A stretch of DNA of 45,592 bases from Clostridia bacterium (GCA_017626495.1 JAGAIP010000006.1:1-45592), one strand, 5' to 3'; shown: positions 24,614-32,424, numbered from the stretch's first letter. Notes: a model not told the origin generated them from the letters alone. Program-made: numbers and translations.

Positions 24614-24642
24614 ATTATATCACATCAGCTTTAGGAAAGCAA
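24614..24642 (-). promoter_or_regulatory. Promoter of tet
   Basis: Minus strand TTGCTT - 17 nt - TATAAT, with TGTGA before the -10. Confidence 0.75.
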
Positions 24643-24682
24643 GTACCTAAAAGAAATTTTTCTTCCTCTTATATGTTAACAA

Positions 24683-24838
24683 TCATACCGGCTTCTTGGC
24701 GTTCAGAATAGTTTCTGCTGTTTGCTGTGGTGTTTGGTTGGAATTGTCCAACCAAAAGCTGATCCGGGGTGTTGTCTGTATAAATGTATCGTATAAGGTT
24801 TCAACCGTAAAGCCGGAATAGCATGCTTTCTCCCTGTA
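24683..24838 (-). pseudogene. C-terminal scrap of a P-loop kinase-like gene
   Basis: An open segment after a TAA encodes LYREKACYSGFTVETLYDTF ... FWLDNSNQTPQQTAETIL and stops at 24683. WLDNSNQTPE-type endings are seen in small AAA/kinase-like proteins near resistance genes. No start and no P-loop remain. The rest of 24640-24933 shows nothing else. Confidence 0.45.
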
Positions 24839-24933
24839 TAGTTACGTCTTTTTACAAACGTAAACCTGTTACGTTTATTGTGTGATATATATTATATCAT
24901 ATTTTAGTGCCATTGTCAATAATTTTCTTAATA

Positions 24934-25200
24934 TTATCGTTCCTGTTCGTGATTTCGGTACTTTGTGTGGTTATGGTCTGTATTTCGTTGCTTGTTTTTC
25001 TCTAACCTCATTAGAATAGAGAATGGTTTTTCGTGCAGTTCCATATTTACATCAGCTTCAACATCTTTGTATATATCATAACTGTATTTACGTCCGTATT
25101 TCTCTTGTAGCTTTTGTATATTTGATTTTGTGTATTCATCATCCTGACGCATACTTAAAGCAAAAGCCTGCTGAACTTGATAGACTTGTAGAAATTGCAA
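24934..25200 (-). pseudogene. Remnant of an unidentified element gene
   Basis: An 88-codon open frame. DDEYTKSNIQKLQEKYGRKY then SYDIYKDVEADVNMELHEKP looks like genuine protein and ends in a charged tail; it may be the C-terminus of a larger mobilization protein (not recognised). Its 5' end overlaps the start of the Fic gene on the other strand, marking a recombination junction near 25155-25200. Confidence 0.4.
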
Positions 25201-26093
25201 AAGTTCAAAGCACGGAAAGTTCTAACGCTATTGAAGGCATCGTTACAACTAACCAACGCTTAAAACAATTAATGAGTCAAAAAACTACGCCACGAAATAG
25301 GGACGAGCAAGAAATTTTAGGTTATAGAGCCGTTCTTGAAATGGTGCACGAAAGTTTTGAGTATATGCCTATCACGGCAAACGTTATTTTAGGGCTTCAT
25401 AAAAAGTTGTATTCTTATTTGCCGACATCTTTTGGTGGTGTGTTCAAAACAACTTCAAACGAGATTGATGAAATCAGACCTGACGGTACGGTTGTAGTTA
25501 GATTTAAGCCGTTAGAACCATTTGAAACACCTGAAGCCGTTGAAAGACTTTGCGAAACTTATAATAAAATTATAGCGTCGGGCGAAGTTGACCCACTTGT
25601 AGTAATTCCCACGTTTATTCACGATTTTCTTTGCATTCATCCATTTAACGATGGCAACGGACGTATGAGTAGAATACTTACTACTTTACTACTATATAAA
25701 AGCGGTTACGTTGTTGGTAAATATATTTCGCTTGAAAAGAAAATACACGACCACAAAAACGAATATTACGACGCTTTGCAGTTGGCTTCTGAAAATTGGC
25801 ACGAAGGTAAAAACGACGATTCGGCGTTTACTAAATATATTCTTGGCGTAGTGCTTTCGGCTTATAGAGATTTTGAAGAGCGTATTGAACTTGTTTCCGA
25901 TAAAAAATCTGCCAAGCAAATGGTTAAAGAAGCGTTTGGTTTAAAACTTGGTAAAGTTACTAAAAGTGATATCATGGAATTATGTCCGTCGCTTAGCCGT
26001 TCTGCAATAGAAAAGGCGTTAAGAGAACTTATCGCTGAAAACTTTATCGTAAAACACGGTAATGGTCCTGCAACTTTCTACGTTGTAAAATAA
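25023..26093 (+). CDS. Fic-family AMP transferase, N-terminus lost
   Basis: Recognisable Fic sequence starts at residue ~45 (25155): LKQKPAELDRLVEIAKVQST. The inhibitory motif (S/T)xxxE(G/N) is present as SNAIEG (67-72), i.e. the class with an N-terminal autoinhibitory helix, and the catalytic motif HPFNDGNGR is intact at 206-214. A C-terminal winged-helix-like part follows (TKSDIMELCPSLSRSAIEKA). Fic enzymes transfer AMP from ATP to target Ser/Thr/Tyr. The first ~44 codons are antisense to the neighbouring remnant and replace the normal first helices, so the gene is 5'-truncated by recombination; whether it is expressed is unclear. Confidence 0.8.
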   Translation: MVFRAVPYLHQLQHLCIYHNCIYVRISLVAFVYLILCIHHPDAYLKQKPAELDRLVEIAKVQSTESSNAIEGIVTTNQRLKQLMSQKTTPRNRDEQEILGYRAVLEMVHESFEYMPITANVILGLHKKLYSYLPTSFGGVFKTTSNEIDEIRPDGTVVVRFKPLEPFETPEAVERLCETYNKIIASGEVDPLVVIPTFIHDFLCIHPFNDGNGRMSRILTTLLLYKSGYVVGKYISLEKKIHDHKNEYYDALQLASENWHEGKNDDSAFTKYILGVVLSAYRDFEERIELVSDKKSAKQMVKEAFGLKLGKVTKSDIMELCPSLSRSAIEKALRELIAENFIVKHGNGPATFYVVK

Positions 26094-26129
26094 AAAATCA
26101 TCAACAAACGATATATATAATTAGTGATA

Positions 26130-26333
26130 GGTTAGAACGGATTTGTTCTAACCCAAATCACCAAAAAAGTGCAAAAATTCGTGCAATGACCTTTGGTCTT
26201 AACGTGTATTTATTTTTAATGATAGTTAGTTGTTTTTATCACGAAAACGTGCTATAATCATATAAAAACTCGTTCTAACCTAAGGGTTTTAGGCGTTTTA
26301 CAAAGATAAACAATGGTCATTATTGTTCTAACC
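26130..26333. repeat. Right integrase arm-type sites (four (T/C)GTTCTAACC copies)
   Basis: GGTTAGAACG at 26130-26139 (inverted), TGTTCTAACC at 26144-26153, CGTTCTAACC at 26271-26280 and TGTTCTAACC at 26324-26333. They lie between fic and the right junction in otherwise gene-free DNA (26094-26364) and mirror the four copies at the left end. Confidence 0.75.
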
Positions 26334-26364
26334 CAAGGGCTTAAAAAACAAAGTTTTGAAGCCC

Positions 26365-26381
26365 CTACGGAACCAAAGGTT
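26365..26381 (+). other. attR core of the element
   Basis: CTACGGAACCAAAGGTT, identical to the anticodon region of the element-borne tRNA (14437-14453) and matching attL (14355-14371) at 15 of 17 positions. Confidence 0.8.
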
Positions 26382-26409
26382 GGGGATTCGAGCTCCTCGT
26401 GGCGCACCA
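26372..26409 (+). pseudogene. 3' half of disrupted host tRNA-Arg(ACG)
   Basis: ACCAA anticodon strand, variable AGGTT, T-arm GGGGA-TTCGAGC-TCCTC, acceptor GTGGCGC, discriminator A and CCA. GTGGCGC pairs with GCGCTAC of the 5' half at 14323. A terminator (26411-26441) follows as in an intact tRNA gene. Confidence 0.88.
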
Positions 26410-26410
26410 C

Positions 26411-26441
26411 AAAAAAGGATATGCATCGCATATCCTTTTTT
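26411..26441 (+). terminator. Original terminator of the host tRNA-Arg
   Basis: AAAAAAGGATATGC-ATC-GCATATCCTTTTTT. Confidence 0.9.
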
Positions 26442-26454
26442 GCTTTCTCTTCCA

Positions 26455-26475
26455 AGCTTTGGTTCCGTAGACCAA
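26455..26475 (-). other. Inverted copy of the tRNA anticodon arm / att core
   Basis: Minus strand TTTGGTCTACGGAACCAAAG, the full anticodon stem-loop in reverse orientation, between the two tRNA 3' remnants. Confidence 0.6.
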
Positions 26476-26595
26476 ACAATAGCCGTTTGATTTATCAGGG
26501 TTCCCGAAACGATTGCTCCGCAAGCGTTTCGGGAAGAGGAGCAACCGACCTGAAAAGCCGGTTCCGCAGGAAACGGAATCTATGGTCGCGTTGCG

Positions 26596-26650
26596 ACGAA
26601 GAGCGTTGGTCTGCCAAAGGTTGGGGATTCGAGCTCCTCGTGCCGCACCA
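26596..26650 (+). pseudogene. Second tRNA-Arg remnant
   Basis: AGAGCGTTGGTCTGCCAAAGG has a deleted anticodon loop; then GTTGGGGATTCGAGCTCCTC and GTGCCGCACCA, matching the remnant at 26373-26409 at all but one position. A separate terminator (26654-26690) follows. Suggests an earlier insertion or duplication at this tRNA locus. Just upstream is an 11-bp inverted repeat TTCCCGAAACG/CGTTTCGGGAA (26501-26534). Confidence 0.7.
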
Positions 26651-26653
26651 AAA

Positions 26654-26690
26654 ACAGGGTAAAGATTCTTTTCTCTCTACCCTGTTTGTC
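26654..26690 (+). terminator. Terminator after the second tRNA remnant
   Basis: ACAGGGTA-16 nt-TACCCTGT followed by TTGTCT. Confidence 0.65.
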
Positions 26691-26738
26691 TACGATCTGA
26701 ACATCCAACGGAAGTCCGGTGTTTCAATGAGTGATTTT

Positions 26739-26762
26739 CAAAAAAGCAAGGCGCGATCTTGC
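26739..26762 (-). terminator. Possible terminator of the pyrH-rseP operon
   Basis: Minus strand GCAAG-ATCGCGC-CTTGC followed by TTTTTT. Short stem, ~90 bp after the rseP stop. A stronger inverted repeat ATCGGACGG/CCGTCCGAT (26801-26823 region) lies between them but lacks a U-tract in this direction. Confidence 0.5.
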
Positions 26763-26853
26763 ATTTGCCACCGCGCTTTTTCCATGCCGACGCGTATAAT
26801 CGGACGGCAAAACCGTCCGATCGATTTTTCTGAAATTTTTTCTTCTCTCTTTC

Positions 26854-27960
26854 TTATATAAACCGAAGAAGATCGACGAGAACGGCAAAACCGAAGAGGA
26901 ACAAGATACCGACGGTATGAATGATCGCCTCCACTTTACGGTTGACGGGTTTTTTGAAGATCCACTCGATGAGCGTAAACACGATTTTCGATCCGTCGAG
27001 CGCGGGAATGGGTAAAAGATTGAACACGGCGAGGTTGACGCCGATATACGAAGCAATATCGAGGAAGGATCGAAAATCCCTCGTCGCAATCTGCGACGTC
27101 AGCTGAATGGTCGTAATCGGTCCGCCCATGGAAGAAATGCCGAGCTTACCCGTAACGAGTTCTCCCAACGCGGAGAGAATGGAGCTTGCCAGCCTCCCCG
27201 AGTAGACGAACGCTCTTCCGATGGTCTGAAAAAATCCGAGGCGCATGGGAGTAATACGCATACCCCAACCGTCCTGTTCGTCGTTTCTGATCCCCATTGC
27301 CGTCCATAAGATATCTCCGCTTGCAGAGTTAAGTTCGGTGGTATCTGCTCGGAGCATAATTTCGACCGTCTTAACCTCTCTGTGATCCTCTTCCACACGG
27401 GACACGGTAAATTCCACGAGATCTCCCTCGTTTTTTCCCTTCAATTTGCCGACCAAGTCGGACGTGAGATAAACTTTTCTGCCTTCGCACTCCAAAATCA
27501 CGTCGCGATCCTGAAAGGAATAGCCGACGTACGTTTCGTTCGGCTCAACCTCATAGGTCATATAGAGATACTGACCGAACGTAAAAAAAGAAACGAGAAT
27601 GAGCACCATGGCGAGCAGATAGTTCATAAATGCGCCGGAAAAGAGTACGACGATACGCTTCCACGGCTTTTGACGGTTGAAACTTTGGGGAGACTCCTGA
27701 TCGTTCTCTTCGCCGTCAAACGCACAATATCCGCCAAGCGGAAAAAGACGGAGCGAGAAGATCTCGTCCGTTTTTTTGTTTCTTTTCTTGAACAGCGCAG
27801 GTCCGAATCCGATGGAAAATTCGTTGATCTTGAATTTGAGGAGTTTTCCTGCGACGTAATGTCCGAACTCGTGAACGGTAACCATCGCGAGCAAGATGAG
27901 GATCGCAACGGCGACGGAACCGATGCTCGAAAGAATTGCCGGAACGGCTAAAAACGACAT
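26854..27960 (-). CDS. rseP: RIP metalloprotease RseP / site-2 protease
   Basis: 368 residues, intramembrane zinc protease. HEFGH at 30-34 in the first transmembrane helix binds zinc, and NLLPIPALDGSK near 320 supplies the third ligand (LDG motif). A PDZ-like domain lies between (~130-230, with GYSFQDRDVILECEGRKVYL). MGGPIT is the conserved loop before the C-terminal helices. It cleaves membrane-spanning regulators or signal-peptide remnants. The start MSFLAVPAIL at 27960 overlaps the dxr stop by 13 nt and was preferred to longer options because the membrane helix begins there. Confidence 0.93.
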   Translation of the reverse strand: MSFLAVPAILSSIGSVAVAILILLAMVTVHEFGHYVAGKLLKFKINEFSIGFGPALFKKRNKKTDEIFSLRLFPLGGYCAFDGEENDQESPQSFNRQKPWKRIVVLFSGAFMNYLLAMVLILVSFFTFGQYLYMTYEVEPNETYVGYSFQDRDVILECEGRKVYLTSDLVGKLKGKNEGDLVEFTVSRVEEDHREVKTVEIMLRADTTELNSASGDILWTAMGIRNDEQDGWGMRITPMRLGFFQTIGRAFVYSGRLASSILSALGELVTGKLGISSMGGPITTIQLTSQIATRDFRSFLDIASYIGVNLAVFNLLPIPALDGSKIVFTLIEWIFKKPVNRKVEAIIHTVGILFLFGFAVLVDLLRFI

Positions 27961-29096
27961 ATGATTTCCTTTGCCTGTTTGCGAGAAAGCTGATCCGTTT
28001 CCGCAAGGGTGGCGTAATCCGTAACTTTTTGTTGTTTCGTTTTCGAAAGTACCTCTTCGAGCACGGAGGCGATCTCCGTAAACCCGATTCGTCCGTTCAA
28101 AAAGGCGCGAACCGCCTCTTCGCCTGCGCCGTTCAGGGCGCAAGGGTAATTATCTCCGCACTCCAAGGAACGGAGCGCCAGATCGTAACAGGGGAATTTC
28201 TTCCTCTCCAAGGGGAGGAAATGAAGCGCGCCCTGCTTTACGAGATCGAGCGGTCTGACGTCGCAGGGGTATCTCTTCGGATAGGTCAGCGACATCTGAA
28301 TGGGAAGTTCCATGGTGGGATAGCTCATCTGCGCGAGCACCGCGCCATCCTCAAATTCAACCATGGAATGAATGATGCTTTCGGGATGCACGACCGCCTC
28401 GATTTTCGAAAGGTCGGTGTGATACAGCCATTTCGCCTCGATGACTTCGAATCCCTTATTGAGAAGCGTTGCGGAATCGACGGTGATCTTGGGGCCCATC
28501 GTCCAGGTGGGGTGGCGAAGCGCGTCCTTTGCGGTTACCTTTTTGAGCGTATCTTCGTCCGCGTGATAGAAAGGGCCTCCGCTCGCCGTGATGATGAGTT
28601 TCCGAAAATCGCCGTGCGTATTGAAATGCAGACACTGCCAAAGCGCGGAATGTTCGCTGTCGATGGGCGTCAGGTCGATGCCGTTCTTTTCGGCGAGGGG
28701 CATGACGAGTTCACCGCCGCAGACGAGCGTCTCTTTGTTCGCGAGGGCGAGCGATCTTCCCGACTCGATGGCTTTGAGCGAATAGGAAAGCCCTGCAAAT
28801 CCCGTCGCCGCGACGAGCACGGTGTCTACCATAGGAAGTTCGCATACGGAGAGCGCCTCTTCCCTGCCGACGGAGAATTTGACGTCGGAAGGGATCTCTC
28901 GCACGTCCTTTGCCGCCTCTTCCGAGACGATTACGGCTCTTTTCGGATGAAATTCGTTGATCTGCTCTTCAAGGAGAGACGACGAAGAGAACGCGACGAC
29001 AGCGTCGACCTGAAACAGTTCGGGATAGCGGCGGACGACGTTGAGCGCCTGTCTGCCGATAGAGCCTGTACTGCCGATGAGTGCGATGTGTTTCAT
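27948..29096 (-). CDS. dxr: 1-deoxy-D-xylulose 5-phosphate reductoisomerase
   Basis: 382 residues. NADPH-binding IALIGSTGSIGRQALNVVRR at the N-terminus, ANKETLVCGGELVMP, the catalytic/metal block PIDSEHSALWQCL, SGGPF, and KMSLTYPxR-type sequence (IQMSLTYPKRYP). Second step of the MEP isoprenoid pathway, supplying undecaprenyl precursors to UppS encoded upstream. Located between cdsA and rseP in the classical Firmicutes order. Confidence 0.97.
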   Translation of the reverse strand: MKHIALIGSTGSIGRQALNVVRRYPELFQVDAVVAFSSSSLLEEQINEFHPKRAVIVSEEAAKDVREIPSDVKFSVGREEALSVCELPMVDTVLVAATGFAGLSYSLKAIESGRSLALANKETLVCGGELVMPLAEKNGIDLTPIDSEHSALWQCLHFNTHGDFRKLIITASGGPFYHADEDTLKKVTAKDALRHPTWTMGPKITVDSATLLNKGFEVIEAKWLYHTDLSKIEAVVHPESIIHSMVEFEDGAVLAQMSYPTMELPIQMSLTYPKRYPCDVRPLDLVKQGALHFLPLERKKFPCYDLALRSLECGDNYPCALNGAGEEAVRAFLNGRIGFTEIASVLEEVLSKTKQQKVTDYATLAETDQLSRKQAKEIICRF

Positions 29097-29108
29097 AGTT
29101 AGTATATC

Positions 29109-29957
29109 CTAAATTGCAGAAATAAGAACAAAAACGATAAAAGTAACGAGACAAGCGTACAGGGAACTGTCGATTCTGTCGAGCACGCCGCCGTGTCCGG
29201 GGAGACAGTTTCCCATATCCTTGATTCCCGCCTTGCGTTTGACGGCGCTCTCCACGAGATCGCCCATCTGCGTAACCACCGCGATGAGAAATCCCATGAC
29301 GAGGAAGGCGACGAGGTCTTTTTCGTACGTCAACGAAGAATCGAAGAGGAATTTCCAGATAAAGAACAGAAGCGCAGAAGCGCAGACGCCGCCGATAATA
29401 CCGCCGATACCGCCGACAATCGTCTTATTCGGACTGATTTCGGGGGCGAGTTTTTTGGGGAATTTCTTATGGAGCTTACTCCCGAACGTGAACGCGAATA
29501 CGTCCGTAATGGGCGTAATCGCAAACGGGAACATAACCAGCAGTCCCTCGTGATTCATGTGATTGATGACGACGAGGAAGTTGAGAAAGAGGTTCGGATA
29601 AATGAGCGTAAGCACTGCCTTTCCGACCTGTTCGAGAGAAGTATTTTGGTAGTCGAAGATCATGGACGTAACCACGATGATACACATCGCGACCATGCTC
29701 CCGATCATGACGAAATATCCCTGCTGTTTCCAAAGGTCCATAGCGACGAACAAGGGCACGTTGACGGCTGCGAAGCCTATCGTGAGCAGTTTCTGTACCT
29801 TCGTGAGGGAACACGCCCTTGCCATTTCGTACGTTCCGATGACGGCGAACAGCCACACCAGTCCGTCGAAACAATAGTCGCTGACAAATAATTTCAGCGC
29901 GTAAAACGATACTAAAATCGCAACGTATACGATTGCGGTAATCACCCGTTTTTTCAT
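29109..29957 (-). CDS. cdsA: Phosphatidate cytidylyltransferase
   Basis: 282 residues with eight or so membrane helices. The C-terminal signature SAVKRKAGIKDMGNCLPGHG followed by GVLDRIDS is the CDP-diglyceride synthase motif. It makes CDP-diacylglycerol from phosphatidic acid and CTP, the branch point of phospholipid synthesis. 12 bp from dxr. Confidence 0.96.
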   Translation of the reverse strand: MKKRVITAIVYVAILVSFYALKLFVSDYCFDGLVWLFAVIGTYEMARACSLTKVQKLLTIGFAAVNVPLFVAMDLWKQQGYFVMIGSMVAMCIIVVTSMIFDYQNTSLEQVGKAVLTLIYPNLFLNFLVVINHMNHEGLLVMFPFAITPITDVFAFTFGSKLHKKFPKKLAPEISPNKTIVGGIGGIIGGVCASALLFFIWKFLFDSSLTYEKDLVAFLVMGFLIAVVTQMGDLVESAVKRKAGIKDMGNCLPGHGGVLDRIDSSLYACLVTFIVFVLISAI

Positions 29958-29996
29958 AACGATACCTTTTCCTTCTGTCTCTGTTTTTTACCCCGT

Positions 29997-30695
29997 TCAG
30001 GCATTTCCGACCTGCTCGTCCGTTTTGCCGAATCTTCTCTTTCTTCCCGAAAAGTCGGAAAGAGCTTTTTCAAATTCTTCGTTGGTAAAATCCGGGAACA
30101 TGACGTCCGTGAAGTACAGTTCCGCATACGCCGCCTGATAGAGAAGAAAGTTGGAAATACGTTTCTCTCTTCCCGTGCGGATGATGAGGTCGGGTTCGGG
30201 TTGACCGCCCGTATAGAGCGCCGAAGAGAGCGATTCCTCGGTGATCTCTTTTCCCTCCTTGACGAGCCGATTGCAGGCGTACACGATTTCCTGGCGCGAA
30301 CCGTAGTTGATCGCGATGTTCAAACAGCCCCTCGTTCCGCCCGCGCTCGCTTGCTCGTTCTGCGCGATGAGTTTTTGAATGTCCTCGGGCAGGGCGGAGA
30401 CGTCGCCTATGACCTTGACGCGCATATTTCTCTTGATCATTTTCTTTACGTTGACCGTAAAGTAAAGACGAAAAAGATTGAAAAGTCCCTCGACTTCTTC
30501 CTTCGGACGGGAAAGATTCTCCGTGGAGAGCGCGTACACCGTAAGATAATCGATCCCCTTGGTAAAAGCATAATCGGCAAGGTCGATCATGCGATTCATG
30601 CCCTGCCGATGACCTTCCCCTCTCGGAAGAAGGCGTTCTTTCGCCCAACGTCCGTTTCCGTCCATGATGATGGCAACATGATTGGGTAATTTCAT
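29997..30695 (-). CDS. uppS: Undecaprenyl diphosphate synthase
   Basis: 232 residues, cis-prenyltransferase. AIIMDGNGRWA at the N-terminus binds diphosphate through the Asp; GHRQGMNRM, YALSTENLSRP, NYGSRQEI and PEPDLIIRTGREKRISNFLL are all conserved. It builds the C55 lipid carrier for peptidoglycan. Starts 1 nt after the frr stop region, so likely coupled. Confidence 0.97.
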   Translation of the reverse strand: MKLPNHVAIIMDGNGRWAKERLLPRGEGHRQGMNRMIDLADYAFTKGIDYLTVYALSTENLSRPKEEVEGLFNLFRLYFTVNVKKMIKRNMRVKVIGDVSALPEDIQKLIAQNEQASAGGTRGCLNIAINYGSRQEIVYACNRLVKEGKEITEESLSSALYTGGQPEPDLIIRTGREKRISNFLLYQAAYAELYFTDVMFPDFTNEEFEKALSDFSGRKRRFGKTDEQVGNA

Positions 30696-31268
30696 TTAGA
30701 TCGTCATGATCTCCTTTTCTTTGATTTCAACGAGCTCTACGATCTTTGCGATGGTATCGGAGACGCATTTCTCGATATCCTTTTCACAGAGCGCGGCGAC
30801 GTCCTCGGAGATCGTTTTTTCCGTTTTGAGTTTCTTGATGCCCTCCATCGCCTCGCGACGGTTGTTTCTCTCCGCAACTTTTGCATCCTCGCCCATTTTC
30901 ATGACCATCTTGACGAGCTCTTTTCTCCTCTCGGTGGTGAGATCGGGGAATACGAGACGAATGACGTTGCCGTCGTTGGTGGGCGTAAGTCCGATGTTGG
31001 ACGCGAGAATGGCTTTCTCTACGCTTTTGAGGAGAGATTTATCCCACGGGGAAATCATAAGACATCTCGCATCGAGAACGGAAATATTCCCGAGCTGATT
31101 GAGGGGAGACATTCCGCCGTAAGCCTCGACCTGAATCTTATCCAGAATGTGCGGATTTGCTCTTCCCGCACGAATGGTGGAAAACTGTTCCTTCGTAACG
31201 GAAACGGTCTTTTCGGATTTTTCTTCCAACGTGAGCATAATAAGTTCAACTTCTTCGTTTTCAATCAT
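30696..31268 (-). CDS. frr: Ribosome recycling factor
   Basis: 190 residues. FSTIRAGRANPHILDKIQVE and YGGMSPLNQLGNISVLDAR are the RRF family hallmarks; SVEKAILASNIGLTPTNDGN and the C-terminal helix with KKLKTEKTISED complete it. With EF-G it splits post-termination ribosomes. AAGGAG precedes the ATG at 31268; a start at MLTLEEK ten codons later would also give a full-length family member. Confidence 0.96.
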   Translation of the reverse strand: MIENEEVELIMLTLEEKSEKTVSVTKEQFSTIRAGRANPHILDKIQVEAYGGMSPLNQLGNISVLDARCLMISPWDKSLLKSVEKAILASNIGLTPTNDGNVIRLVFPDLTTERRKELVKMVMKMGEDAKVAERNNRREAMEGIKKLKTEKTISEDVAALCEKDIEKCVSDTIAKIVELVEIKEKEIMTI

Positions 31269-31280
31269 AATGATATCTCC

Positions 31281-31991
31281 TTACTTGTTTTTTATGAGCG
31301 TACCCGAGCCTTCTCCGCATACCGCTTTGACGATGGAATTTTCTTCGTCCAGTCCGAATGCGAGAACGGGAATATCGTTATCCATGCACATGGTAGCCGC
31401 CGTGGTATCCATTGCTTTCAAGCCTTTGTCGATGATTTCAAGGAAAGAAAGCTCGGAATACTTCTTTGCGTTCGGATTCTTTTTGGGATCGGAATCGTAA
31501 ATTCCGTCTACGTTCTTCGCCATAAGAAGCACGTCCGCCCCGATCTCGCAGGCGCGTTGCGCCGCCGCCGTATCGGTGGAGCAGTAGGGATTACCCGTAC
31601 CGCAAGCCATGATGACAATCCTGCCCTTTTCGAAGTGATGAAGCGCCTTTCTCAGAATGTAAGGCTCCGCCACGGAAATCATATTGAGCGCCGTCTGTAC
31701 TCTCACGGGCACGCCGCGCTGTTCGATGGCGTCCATCATGGCAAGGGAATTCATGACCGTCGCGAGCATTCCCATATGATCTGCCGTGGTTCGCTCCATA
31801 TTCGTTCCCTGTCTGCCTCTCCAAAAGTTTCCGCCGCCGATGACGAGCGCCACCTCGACGCCCATGTTATGGACGGCGACGATTTGATCGACGACTTTTG
31901 CAATGATGGTTTCGTTGAGTCCGAACCGTTGATCCCCCGCCAAAGCTTCGCCGGAAAGTTTCAAGAGCACCCTCTTGTATATTGCTTGCAT
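31281..31991 (-). CDS. pyrH: Uridylate kinase
   Basis: 236 residues. RVLLKLSGEALAG at the N-terminus, VIGGGNFWRG, and CGTGNPYCSTDTAAAQRACE are bacterial UMP kinase motifs; VDGIYDSDPKKNPNA ends the nucleotide site. Phosphorylates UMP to UDP. First gene of the pyrH-frr-uppS-cdsA-dxr-rseP operon; tsf and rpsB, often upstream, are not here. Confidence 0.97.
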   Translation of the reverse strand: MQAIYKRVLLKLSGEALAGDQRFGLNETIIAKVVDQIVAVHNMGVEVALVIGGGNFWRGRQGTNMERTTADHMGMLATVMNSLAMMDAIEQRGVPVRVQTALNMISVAEPYILRKALHHFEKGRIVIMACGTGNPYCSTDTAAAQRACEIGADVLLMAKNVDGIYDSDPKKNPNAKKYSELSFLEIIDKGLKAMDTTAATMCMDNDIPVLAFGLDEENSIVKAVCGEGSGTLIKNK

Positions 31992-32017
31992 AACTATCCT
32001 CCATCGGGATTTTTTTC

Positions 32018-32046
32018 ATTATAACACAGTTTTCTTCAAAATGCAA
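32018..32046 (-). promoter_or_regulatory. Promoter of the pyrH operon
   Basis: Minus strand TTGCAT - 17 nt - TATAAT, 26 nt before the pyrH ATG; unlike several neighbours this message has a normal leader with GGAGG. Confidence 0.8.
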
Positions 32047-32055
32047 GGAAATCGC

Positions 32056-32424
32056 TTATAAGCGAATGCCGAAAAAGCAACCGCTTGCGCACTCTCTCTT
32101 AATTAAGGAAAGAAAAAATCGCCACATCTCCTCTTCGCTCGCTTTTTTGATGAGGTGCGACAGGCGAAACGCTCTGTATTCCCTCTTATATTTTTTGAAT
32201 AGATCGGGAAAACGATACGTTCCCGACGCGTACACAACGAGTTTCATGCTCTTTCCGCCCGTGACCGTTCTGATCTCACACGTCTCCGTTCCGCGCTTGA
32301 AACGGTGAATGTAGACGCAAGAGGTGTCCGTGCTCTTATCGTAAGTACTTTCGTAGGAAAAGCCTTTTTCGAGAAAGAGAGATAGCTCGTCCGTGATGAG
32401 ATTTTCAAGTTCTGTCTGTTCCAT
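32056..32424 (-). CDS. Hypothetical protein, leaderless
   Basis: 122 residues, family not recognised. MEQTELENLITDELSLFLEK begins an alpha/beta protein with the strand-rich middle CVYIHRFKRGTETCEIRTVT and GGKSMKLVVYASG, ending in basic helices and Cys-containing GCFFGIRL. The start at 32424 is exactly 6 nt after TATAAT (promoter 32431-32459) and GAGGAT between them would be outside the transcript, so the mRNA should be leaderless. The longer in-frame alternative would start upstream of its own promoter and is rejected. Its stop overlaps the pyrH promoter region. Confidence 0.75.
   Translation of the reverse strand: MEQTELENLITDELSLFLEKGFSYESTYDKSTDTSCVYIHRFKRGTETCEIRTVTGGKSMKLVVYASGTYRFPDLFKKYKREYRAFRLSHLIKKASEEEMWRFFLSLIKRECASGCFFGIRL

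Larger units (their letters stand above)
14362..26371. mobile_element. Integrative mobilizable element in tRNA-Arg, with tetracycline resistance
   Basis: A ~12 kb AT-rich block bounded by the two halves of a split tRNA-Arg(ACG). It carries an integrase and excisionase at the left end, integrase arm-type repeats at both ends, a RHH protein, a TnpV-like protein, an HUH relaxase, a duplicated DUF6291-like protein, a long repeat array, degenerate genes, a ribosomal-protection tet gene and a truncated Fic gene. No VirB4, VirD4 or other conjugation genes are seen, so it should be mobilizable rather than self-transmissible. The 20.6-25.2 kb part looks like a later composite insertion, since genes on both sides of tet are truncated. 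Confidence 0.88.

Noticed and set aside
14362-26371. A self-transmissible conjugative element.
   Set aside because: No ATPases, coupling protein or channel components were found; only relaxase and accessory genes are present.
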